The position numbers and the translations under genes are program-made. From Peptostreptococcaceae bacterium (GTDB lineage Bacteria; Bacillota; Clostridia; Peptostreptococcales; Peptostreptococcaceae): a stretch of 38,801 nucleotides of DNA. The stretch covers positions 1 through 38,801 of the forward strand of contig JASBZE010000005.1 in NCBI GenBank assembly GCA_029983575.1, written 5' to 3'. Positions 32,676-38,801 of this stretch are shown here, piece by piece (position 1 is the first letter of the stretch; each line of letters starts with the position of its first letter). The notes under the pieces are model-generated. The model ran no database searches and had not been told where the DNA came from. It saw only the letters and a list, made by a program, of their open reading frames with translations.

Positions 32676-33407
32676 CTACTTCAAACCTCCGAATCTCCTA
32701 TCTCTATTTTGATATGAGTATATAGCTTGTCTTAAATTTTCTTCCCCGAAATCAGGCCATAGTACATCAGTAAAATAAAACTCACTGTATGCTACATCCC
32801 AAAGTAAAAAGTTACTGAGCCTTTGCTCTCCACTGGTTCTTATCACCAAATCTGGATCTGGTACGTCAGATGTTGACAGATTAGATTTTATACTACTCTC
32901 ATCTATTTCTTGTGGGTCTAATTTACCATCTTTAATTAGTTTTCCCAATGATTTAAAAGAATTTATCAAATCATCTCTACCTCCGTAATTAAGCGCCAGA
33001 TTTAAGTTGACCCCAGTATTTGATTTCGTGATTTCAAAAGATTTATTAAGCTCGTCGATACAAGCTTGGGGAAGTTTACTAATGTCGCCAATTGCTGTGA
33101 TCTTAACATTATTTTTATTTAGCTCCTCGAGTTCTTTTCTTAAGTAATTGACGAGGAGATTCATCAATGCATCTACCTCAACCTTTGGTCTTTTCCAGTT
33201 TTCTGTTGAAAAAGCATAGAGGGTTAGGTACTTAAGACCAATTTTGTTAGAATACTTAACTACTTCCCTTATGGCTTCAACACCCGCTTTATGACCAGCT
33301 GTCCTTGGCAAAAACCTCTTTTTTGCCCATCTGCCATTTCCATCCATAATAATAGCTATGTGATTAGGGATATTACTCATATCTAATTCATAGTTTGTTT
33401 CTACCAT
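32676..33407 (-). CDS. uppS: Undecaprenyl diphosphate synthase (cis-prenyltransferase)
   Basis: UppS extends farnesyl diphosphate with isopentenyl units to C55 undecaprenyl diphosphate, the lipid carrier for peptidoglycan. The protein has 243 residues. The active-site motif IAIIMDGNGRWAKKR contains catalytic Asp22, and DLVIRTSGEQRLSNFLLWDVAYSEF and the terminal FGG-like element bind the substrate diphosphates. AGGAGGAAG precedes the start. It connects the MEP-pathway genes (dxr, ispG) with cell-wall synthesis. Confidence 0.96.
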   Translation of the reverse strand: MVETNYELDMSNIPNHIAIIMDGNGRWAKKRFLPRTAGHKAGVEAIREVVKYSNKIGLKYLTLYAFSTENWKRPKVEVDALMNLLVNYLRKELEELNKNNVKITAIGDISKLPQACIDELNKSFEITKSNTGVNLNLALNYGGRDDLINSFKSLGKLIKDGKLDPQEIDESSIKSNLSTSDVPDPDLVIRTSGEQRLSNFLLWDVAYSEFYFTDVLWPDFGEENLRQAIYSYQNRDRRFGGLK

Positions 33408-33417
33408 ACTTCCTCCT

Positions 33418-33621
33418 CTATAGTTTTTCGTCTCTAAAAGATGAAACTATAAGTTCGAGGGATTCTTCCTTCGTTTTTACCCTAACTACCCTCTGAACCT
33501 TTTTACCTTTTATTGCTTTTTTTCCATCGTATTCGATTACATCATAATCTAAATTATTGTTTCTTAGGATTGCCTCAGCTTTTTTTAGAGGCAACCCTAG
33601 AAGAAAATTGTAGTCTTTCAT
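33418..33621 (-). CDS. Small PASTA-like protein between frr and uppS
   Basis: This 67-residue protein has no name I can give. Its pattern is a short loop, a helix (LPLKKAEAILRNNNL), a strand (YDVIEYDG) and two closing strands (VQRVVRVKT, ESLELIVSSF). That resembles a single PASTA-type repeat, without membrane anchor or kinase. The ATG overlaps the frr stop codon as TAATG and uppS follows after ten bases, so it is translated in the operon. The tight coupling argues that it is real. The PASTA resemblance is weak and rests on pattern only. Confidence 0.65.
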   Translation of the reverse strand: MKDYNFLLGLPLKKAEAILRNNNLDYDVIEYDGKKAIKGKKVQRVVRVKTKEESLELIVSSFRDEKL

Positions 33622-34169
33622 TACACTTCCATTATGTCAGCTTCTTTTTTCTTTAGAAGTTCATCAACTTTAGCTATATAGCTATCGGTAATCTTTTGAA
33701 CTTCATTTAAAGCTTTCTTTTCATCGTCTTCAGCTAAGTCTTCTATCTTTTTGATTTCGTCATTAGCATCTCTTCTTTCGTTTCTCAATCTAACCTTGTG
33801 GTTTTCAGCAACTTTATGAGCTTGTTTAGCGAGCTCTTTTCTTCTCTCTTCTGTAAGAGCTGGTACATTTAATCTAATCACAGTACCATCGTTATTTGGT
33901 GTCAGACCAATATCTGAAGCAGCGATCGCTTTTTCAATTTCCTTTAACATAGACTTATCCCATGGTGCTATCATAAGAGTTCTAGCTTCTGGAACTGATA
34001 CAGCCGCCATCTGATTGATAGGAGTAGGAGTTCCATAATAATCCACCCTAACCTTATCAAGCATTTGAGCATTTGCCCTACCTGCTCTAATAGTACCAAA
34101 TTCAAATTTTAAAGCCTCAATGGTTTTATCCATTGTCTCTTGTAGTTTGTCATGAACTTCTAATTTCAT
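33621..34169 (-). CDS. frr: Ribosome recycling factor
   Basis: RRF works with EF-G to split the ribosome after termination. The 182 residues form the usual two-domain L shape. Visible motifs are FGTIRAGRANAQMLDKV, YYGTPTPINQMA, the loop TEERRKELAKQAHKVAENHKV, and the RRDAND segment of the long helices. GGAGGAAT precedes the start. It lies 48 bases after pyrH, as in most Firmicutes. Confidence 0.98.
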   Translation of the reverse strand: MKLEVHDKLQETMDKTIEALKFEFGTIRAGRANAQMLDKVRVDYYGTPTPINQMAAVSVPEARTLMIAPWDKSMLKEIEKAIAASDIGLTPNNDGTVIRLNVPALTEERRKELAKQAHKVAENHKVRLRNERRDANDEIKKIEDLAEDDEKKALNEVQKITDSYIAKVDELLKKKEADIMEV

Positions 34170-34217
34170 AATCTATTCCTCCATATTAATATAATTTCTG
34201 TACTTTTAGTGTACTCA

Positions 34218-34925
34218 TTATCTTTCGACAGTAGTACCTATATTTTCGCCTTCAACAGCCTTTATGATATTTTCAGTATTCAGCTCAAACACCTTTATAG
34301 GAATATTATTATCCATACAAAGAGAAGTAGCAGTAGAGTCCATTACCTTTAGCTCTCTTTTTATTACTTCCATATAGGATAATTGCGTAAACTTTTGAGC
34401 GTCGGCATGAACCTTTGGATCCTTATCATAAACTGCATCGACATTTTTTGCCAACAAAATAACTTCTGCATCCATTTCCAAGGCCCTAAGAGCAGCAGCT
34501 GTATCAGTAGAGAAGTATGGATTTCCAGTACCGGCTCCAAATATTACTACCCTTCCCTTTTCTAAATGCCTTACAGCCTTTCTCCTTATGTAAGGTTCTG
34601 CTACTTGTCTCATCTCAATTCCTGTCTGTACACGTGTCTGAACTCCGATATCTTCTAAAGTGTCTTGTAAAGCCATGGAATTCATAACGGTAGCTAGCAT
34701 TCCGATATAATCAGCTGTTGCTCTGTCCATACCTTCGCTAGTCCTTCCTCTCCAAAAGTTTCCTCCACCGACTACTACGGCAACCTGAACGTCCATTTCA
34801 TTAATAACCTTTATACCTTGTGCAATTTCAGAAACCACATCCGAATTTATTCCAAATTTATTAGAACCTGCGAGAGCTTCACCACTTATTTTTAGTAAAA
34901 CCCTCTTGTATTTTGGCATGCTCAT
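34218..34925 (-). CDS. pyrH: UMP kinase
   Basis: PyrH phosphorylates UMP to UDP, the entry to UTP and CTP and, through UDP-sugars, to the cell wall. The 235 residues have the amino-acid kinase fold: KRVLLKISGEAL at the N-terminus, VVGGGNFWRG, ADYIGMLATVMNSMALQ, and GTGNPYFSTDTAAALRA. An AAGGTG site lies upstream. It is preceded by the tsf terminator, so it may have its own start of transcription; a TATAAT near 35005 has no clear -35. Confidence 0.97.
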   Translation of the reverse strand: MSMPKYKRVLLKISGEALAGSNKFGINSDVVSEIAQGIKVINEMDVQVAVVVGGGNFWRGRTSEGMDRATADYIGMLATVMNSMALQDTLEDIGVQTRVQTGIEMRQVAEPYIRRKAVRHLEKGRVVIFGAGTGNPYFSTDTAAALRALEMDAEVILLAKNVDAVYDKDPKVHADAQKFTQLSYMEVIKRELKVMDSTATSLCMDNNIPIKVFELNTENIIKAVEGENIGTTVER

Positions 34926-35039
34926 TAAAACACCTTCCTATCATCTGTTATTTTTTTAAAATATCTTTTTTTAATTAAGTTATATTTTTACTTCTAACAT
35001 TAATTATATAATATTTTTGTAAAATCCGCTATCTTTTTA

Positions 35040-35077
35040 AAAGAAAAGGCTGTAAGATTAATACCTTATAGCCTTTT
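35040..35077 (-). terminator. Terminator after tsf
   Basis: AAAAGGCTGTAAG (35044-35056) pairs with CTTATAGCCTTTT (35065-35077) with one mismatch, followed on the minus strand by TCTTTT. It divides rpsB-tsf from pyrH onward. Confidence 0.75.
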
Positions 35078-35114
35078 GAATTCTAAGTATAGCCTTAGAT
35101 TTTATTTATTTTTA

Positions 35115-36023
35115 TTATTTAAGCTGTTTAGCTACCTCATCTGCGAAGTTTTCTTCTCTCTTTTCAATACCTTCGCCAACTTCATATCTAACTACCCTAC
35201 CAATTTTAATATCAGTAGATAAGTCTTTAGCAAATTCTTGAACTAGTTGTTTAACAGTAAGGTCTCCATTTTTTACAAATGGTTGTTCAAGTAAGCAAAC
35301 TTGCTTAAGTTCTTTTTCAAGTCTACCAACTACCATTTTCTCAACTATGTTAGCAGGCTTTCCTTCATTTAGAGCTTGTTGAGTTAGAACTTCCTTTTCG
35401 TGAGCTATATATTCTGGATCTACATCATCTCTTGATACATATTTTGGATTCATAGCTGCAACTTGCATTGCTATATCTTTTCCTAGAAGTATAACTTTGT
35501 CATCAGTAGAATCTGTAACAACTTCTACAAGAACGCCAATCTTTCCTCCACCGTGAATATAACCAGCTATTTGACCATCGGTACTTATCTTGTCAAATCT
35601 TCTAAAGTCAAGTTTTTCACCTATTTTAGCGACGTTGTTGTTTATAACTTCTTGTAAAGTTATACCTTCTGGATGTTTTTCTCCCAATAGAGATTCTACA
35701 TCCTTATGGTCGTTGTTAAGTGCCATTTCGTTTATATCTTTAACTAGAGCTTTGAAGTCCTCGTTTTTAGCAACGAAGTCTGTTTCAGAGTTTACTTCAA
35801 CTATAGCTGCTTTTTTGTTATCTTCAGATACAGCTAGTGAAACTAAACCTTCAGCAGCAATTCTATCAGCTTTTTTAGCTGCCTTTGAAAGACCTTTTTC
35901 TCTTAGTATATCAATTGCTCTTTCCATATCACCGTCAGCTTCTTGTAAAGCCTTTTTACAGTCAAGCATACCAGCACCAGTAGCTTCCCTTAACTCTTTT
36001 ACCATTTGAGCAGTTATTGCCAT
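35115..36023 (-). CDS. tsf: Elongation factor Ts
   Basis: EF-Ts reloads EF-Tu with GTP by expelling GDP. The 302 residues start with the UBA-like domain (VKELREATGAGMLDCKKAL), then the EF-Tu-binding TDFVAKNEDF and the coiled core, with YIHGGGKIGVLVEV of the dimerisation region. AGGAGGAAT precedes the start. It is behind rpsB with an 81-base gap holding a hairpin. Confidence 0.98.
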   Translation of the reverse strand: MAITAQMVKELREATGAGMLDCKKALQEADGDMERAIDILREKGLSKAAKKADRIAAEGLVSLAVSEDNKKAAIVEVNSETDFVAKNEDFKALVKDINEMALNNDHKDVESLLGEKHPEGITLQEVINNNVAKIGEKLDFRRFDKISTDGQIAGYIHGGGKIGVLVEVVTDSTDDKVILLGKDIAMQVAAMNPKYVSRDDVDPEYIAHEKEVLTQQALNEGKPANIVEKMVVGRLEKELKQVCLLEQPFVKNGDLTVKQLVQEFAKDLSTDIKIGRVVRYEVGEGIEKREENFADEVAKQLK

Positions 36024-36054
36024 TTTTATTCCTCCTAAATATATGAATTTGTAA

Positions 36055-36084
36055 TATAAAAGGTAAGGGAACTCCCTTACCTTT
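36055..36084 (-). terminator. Intra-operon hairpin between rpsB and tsf
   Basis: A 12-bp stem AAAGGTAAGGGA/TCCCTTACCTTT (36059-36070 with 36073-36084) is followed on the minus strand by only TATATTA. With its weak U-run it probably tunes tsf relative to rpsB, or protects mRNA ends, rather than ending the transcript. Confidence 0.65.
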
Positions 36085-36104
36085 AATTGTCTTAGTATTC
36101 TAGA

Positions 36105-36875
36105 TTACTCTTCTGTGTTTTCTACTTCTTCTATAATTTCAGCTGCTTCAGTTTCTTCAACCTCAGTAGCTTCTTCCTGAACTTCTTCTTCTAGACCTTG
36201 TCTACCTTCGATAACAGCAGTCGCCATAGCTGAAGTAATAAGCTTAACAGCTCTTATAGCGTCGTCGTTAGCAGGAATTGGGTAGTCTATTTCATCAGGG
36301 TCACAGTTAGTATCTACTGTACCAACAACCGGAATTCCAAGCCTATGAGCTTCTTGTATAGCTATGTTTTCTTTTCTTGGGTCTACTACGAATATAGCTC
36401 CTGGTAGTTCAGGCATATCCTTTATACCACCTAAGAATTTTTCTAGCTTTTCCTTAAGAAGTCTAAGTTTGATAACTTCTTTTTTAGGAAGTACTTCGAA
36501 AGTTCCGTCTTCTTCCATCTTCTCTAGCTCTCTAAGTTTGTTTATTCTTGTCTTAATAGTTTTGTAGTTTGTAAGCATACCACCTAACCATCTCTCGTTT
36601 ACGTAGAACATTCCGCATCTAAGAGCTTCATCTTTTATAGCTTCTTGAGCTTGTTTTTTAGTTCCTACGAAAAGAATTGGTTTACCAGTTTCTGCAACCT
36701 CTCTTACGAAGTTGTACGCTTCTTCAACTTTCTTAACTGTCTTTTGTAGGTCTATTATATAGATCCCATTTCTTTCTGTAAAGATGAACCTAGCCATTTT
36801 AGGGTTCCATCTTCTAGTTTGGTGTCCAAAGTGTACACCAGCTTCTAGTAGCTGTTTCATTGAAATTATTGCCAT
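36105..36875 (-). CDS. rpsB: 30S ribosomal protein S2
   Basis: S2 is a late-assembling protein of the small ribosomal subunit. The 256 residues show MKQLLEAGVHFGHQTRRWNPKMARFIF at the N-terminus, RWLGGMLTNY, PGAIFVVDPRKENIAIQEA and VGTVDTNCDPDEIDYPIPANDDAIRA. An acidic tail of about 30 residues, mostly Glu, follows. AGGAGG precedes the start. It opens the large conserved operon, and its leader holds a hairpin and a repeated promoter region. Confidence 0.98.
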   Translation of the reverse strand: MAIISMKQLLEAGVHFGHQTRRWNPKMARFIFTERNGIYIIDLQKTVKKVEEAYNFVREVAETGKPILFVGTKKQAQEAIKDEALRCGMFYVNERWLGGMLTNYKTIKTRINKLRELEKMEEDGTFEVLPKKEVIKLRLLKEKLEKFLGGIKDMPELPGAIFVVDPRKENIAIQEAHRLGIPVVGTVDTNCDPDEIDYPIPANDDAIRAVKLITSAMATAVIEGRQGLEEEVQEEATEVEETEAAEIIEEVENTEE

Positions 36876-36913
36876 ATTTTCCTCCTTGGTTTTATACCTC
36901 CAAGACCATCAAC

Positions 36914-36943
36914 CTTACAAAGACCATTGGCACCTTTTGTAAG
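36914..36943 (-). promoter_or_regulatory. Leader hairpin of rpsB
   Basis: CTTACAAA and TTTGTAAG (36914-36921 with 36936-36943) form a perfect 8-bp stem with a 14-base loop, in the middle of the rpsB leader. The loop and flank carry two copies of ATGGTCTT. It may be the binding site for autoregulation by S2; this is inferred from position. Confidence 0.5.
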
Positions 36944-36980
36944 TCCGACCTTGTGTGTATTTATTTAAATTTCCTTTAGT

Positions 36981-37009
36981 AGTATATCATAAGTTTAATA
37001 AACTTACAA
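36981..37009 (-). promoter_or_regulatory. Promoter of the rpsB operon
   Basis: TTGTAA (37004-37009) and TATACT (36981-36986) on the minus strand are 17 bases apart, with a TG-A extended -10. The spacer contains the palindrome AAGTTTATTAAACTT. Confidence 0.7.
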
Positions 37010-37060
37010 GAAAAATTTCATTTTTAAGTTTAATAAACTTACAGAGAAATTTCTTTTTTA
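36991..37060. repeat. 35-bp imperfect tandem repeat at the rpsB promoter
   Basis: Two adjacent 35-base units (36991-37025, 37026-37060) share an identical first 18 bases, AAGTTTAATAAACTTACA, and similar remainders. The near-promoter copy covers the spacer and -35 box; the outer copy has no matching -10. Confidence 0.7.
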
Positions 37061-37115
37061 TCATAAAAGACATTTATAGCTATAAAATAACTCATCATAT
37101 AGTCTTTTATTTAAT

Positions 37116-38666
37116 TTATATAAAATAAGTTATCAAGGTAAGAACTATAATCAAAATTACAATTCCAGCAGTTATTTTGAATAAAATAGAATTTGTTACA
37201 TTTTTCTTATACTCGATATCGTCATAAGGCGTTTCATTATTGTTTCTTAAAGATTTCAATCCTTTAACATCATCTTCAAGCTCTTGATCTTTTTTATTAT
37301 GAACAACAACTAAATTGTCTTTATTTACTAATCCATAATCAACCGTGCCATAATCAACCGTACTTTTATCTTCTCTATTTCGTTTTGTTCTTTTCCTTTT
37401 TTGCTTGTCTTTCTTTGAAATCACGTCACTAGTGGTTTGGTTATTTGAGATTGGAGATTCAGTTTCATCATATCCTTGGGAAACTTTCTTTTTGAAGTTT
37501 TCAGCATCTTCTTTTAGTTTTCTTCTTTCTCGTTCTTTTCTCTCATCTTCAAGTTTTATATCTTGTTCTAACCTTTTTTCTGCCTCAAGCTTCTCCTTTA
37601 GTTTCTTCTCAGCCTCTATATTTTGTTTTTGTATAAGTTCTTCTTTAGCTTTAGCCTTCTGAGCTTGCTCTTCTTTTAATTTTTCTTCCTTAGCTTTTTT
37701 TATTTCCCTTTCTTTTCTTTGCTCTTCTGCTAGTAAATTAATTAAGTCGGCATCTAATTTACCCGTTTTATACATGATGTCAGGTGATAATCTACCGGTT
37801 TTATCCAGATGCGCTTCTATTATCGGCTCATCTTCTAATATAAATTCCTCTGATATCTCAGAATACATTATCTCAGAAAGTTCTCTAGTTAGCTCTAATG
37901 GAGAGCTGAACTTCTCACCTCTATTTCTAGATAACAATCTATCTATCACTCTTACAAACCTATCATGTTTTTCCATTAACGGTGGTGCTTCTATATTAAT
38001 TCTAAGGTCAATGCTCTTTAACCTCATCTGTTCATTTGTAGTTTTAACAAAAGGAAATCTCTTATATATAGCAGAATACAGTATAAGTCCTATGCTAAAA
38101 AAATCTGATTCTATATCGCTCAAATCAACGCTCATCTGTGAAGGAGCTAAGAAAAACACATTAGAACCCTTTCTGATATTGATTCCATTATTGGCATAGG
38201 TAACACCAAAATCATCGATTTTTATATTGTAATTTTCATCTACAATTATGGAATCAGTTTTTAATGATCCGTGATATCTTCCATTTTTACAGTAGGCTTG
38301 AATAGCCCTAGAAATCTGTACGGCAATCCTTACAAGACCATCGTAGTGAATGTAGTTTCCGTTTACCATATCGTCAAACGGTATGCCTTTCATATGTTCG
38401 CTAGCTATGTAGATCATATCGCTGGCACCTGTCCTATATATACCTACTTCCTTAATTGGTAGTATGTACGGTGAGCCTACTTCTTTAATATACATTGACT
38501 CATCTATCAAATTCGGTAGGAAATTCTTCTTTACATAACCATCATTACCAATTATTTTAATAAAACACTTTTCTCTATTTTCTATATCAAAGGCTTCATA
38601 TCTTTTATTTTCTTCCAAATAATCTATTTCGTCGACAATTTCATATCTATTACCAATTAGAATCAC
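37116..38666 (-). CDS. Membrane-anchored protein-kinase-like protein (probable pseudokinase)
   Basis: This 516-residue protein has three parts. Residues about 5-285 have the eukaryotic-type Ser/Thr kinase fold: Lys37 in CFIKII, HGSLKTDS at 132-139, DFG at 152-154 and SDFFSIGLILYSAI. In place of HRDLKPxN it has HGSLKTDS, so the catalytic Asp and the metal-binding Asn are both Ser. The Gly-rich loop is poor and APE reads APS. A Lys/Glu-rich coiled coil (about 315-385) and a polar linker follow, then one C-terminal membrane helix (about 494-514). It probably binds partners or nucleotide rather than phosphorylating. The GTG start follows GAGAGG. It lies upstream of rpsB, with its own extended -10 promoter. 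Confidence 0.8.
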   Translation of the reverse strand: MILIGNRYEIVDEIDYLEENKRYEAFDIENREKCFIKIIGNDGYVKKNFLPNLIDESMYIKEVGSPYILPIKEVGIYRTGASDMIYIASEHMKGIPFDDMVNGNYIHYDGLVRIAVQISRAIQAYCKNGRYHGSLKTDSIIVDENYNIKIDDFGVTYANNGINIRKGSNVFFLAPSQMSVDLSDIESDFFSIGLILYSAIYKRFPFVKTTNEQMRLKSIDLRINIEAPPLMEKHDRFVRVIDRLLSRNRGEKFSSPLELTRELSEIMYSEISEEFILEDEPIIEAHLDKTGRLSPDIMYKTGKLDADLINLLAEEQRKEREIKKAKEEKLKEEQAQKAKAKEELIQKQNIEAEKKLKEKLEAEKRLEQDIKLEDERKERERRKLKEDAENFKKKVSQGYDETESPISNNQTTSDVISKKDKQKRKRTKRNREDKSTVDYGTVDYGLVNKDNLVVVHNKKDQELEDDVKGLKSLRNNNETPYDDIEYKKNVTNSILFKITAGIVILIIVLTLITYFI

Positions 38667-38718
38667 AATATCCTCTCCCGTTGTTCAGATTATTAAGCCA
38701 AATACAATGACCCAATTT

Positions 38719-38727
38719 TAATTATAT
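38719..38727 (-). promoter_or_regulatory. Extended -10 promoter of the pseudokinase gene
   Basis: On the minus strand TG-A-TATAAT matches an extended -10 element about 55 bases before the GTG start. No convincing -35 is present, as is usual for extended -10 promoters. Confidence 0.55.
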
Positions 38728-38739
38728 CACGAACGATGT

Positions 38740-38801
38740 CTAATATGTATACCTTTGTAACTTATCTTTAATAATTTCGAAGTCTAGATCTCTTGGAAAC
38801 C
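38740..38801 (-). CDS. C-terminal end of an unidentified protein (partial)
   Basis: The last 62 bases are open on the minus strand, reading FPRDLDFEIIKDKLQRYTY before a TAG. The charged, helical character looks like real protein, and the promoter of the next gene begins right after the stop. The other two minus-strand frames close within the stretch. The fragment is too short to identify. Confidence 0.4.
   Translation of the reverse strand, partial: FPRDLDFEIIKDKLQRYTY

Overview
The window is AT-rich chromosomal DNA from a low-GC Gram-positive anaerobe of the Firmicutes. A Clostridia/Tissierellia (Peptoniphilaceae-like) origin is my inference. It rests on strong AGGAGG ribosome binding sites, the translation/lipid/isoprenoid gene order rpsB-tsf-pyrH-frr-uppS-cdsA-dxr-rseP-ispG, lysine, SAM-I and preQ1-I riboswitches, and a DUF3793 gene. 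No tRNA, rRNA, insertion sequence, phage gene or CRISPR array is visible. Nearly every gene is on the minus strand; the one complete plus-strand gene is the DUF3793 gene near 24 kb.

Layout, from low to high coordinates. 0.1-4.2 kb: argininosuccinate lyase behind a Ca2+-type P-type ATPase. 4.3-6.2 kb: ridA behind a threonine dehydratase gene; RidA clears the reactive enamine that threonine dehydratase releases. 6.2-11 kb: gap on its own promoter and terminator, then hom, a YihY/BrkB membrane protein and a phosphohexomutase. 11-13.2 kb: an AGCS sodium:alanine symporter and thioredoxin, each ending in a terminator. 13.2-15.8 kb: a histidine kinase and response regulator behind an unusual Ser/Thr/Lys-rich protein with a ribbon-helix-helix-like end.

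15.8-18.35 kb is the most informative locus. A radical SAM protein, an ECF transporter S component and an IunH-family nucleoside hydrolase form one transcription unit. Its ~200-nt leader holds a recognisable preQ1-I riboswitch. This matches the queuosine/queuine salvage route (QueK hydrolase, QueT transporter, QueL lyase) described in clostridial pathogens, so the operon probably imports queuine or queuosine and breaks it down to preQ1 under preQ1 control.

18.35-21 kb: a NhaC-family transporter under a lysine riboswitch (LysW type), next to an XRE-cupin regulator. 21-23.8 kb: the metNIQ methionine ABC transporter under a SAM-I riboswitch. Its promoter diverges from that of the DUF3793 gene across an inverted repeat. 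24.7-28.3 kb: clpB at the end of an operon that begins with a RepL-like winged-helix protein and a protein I do not recognise, driven by a consensus promoter. 28.5-36.9 kb: the conserved translation/membrane operon, with terminators after tsf and cdsA and a terminator-like hairpin between rpsB and tsf. The rpsB promoter lies in a 35-bp tandem duplication. 37.1-38.7 kb: a membrane-anchored pseudokinase. The right edge holds the likely tail of one more minus-strand gene.
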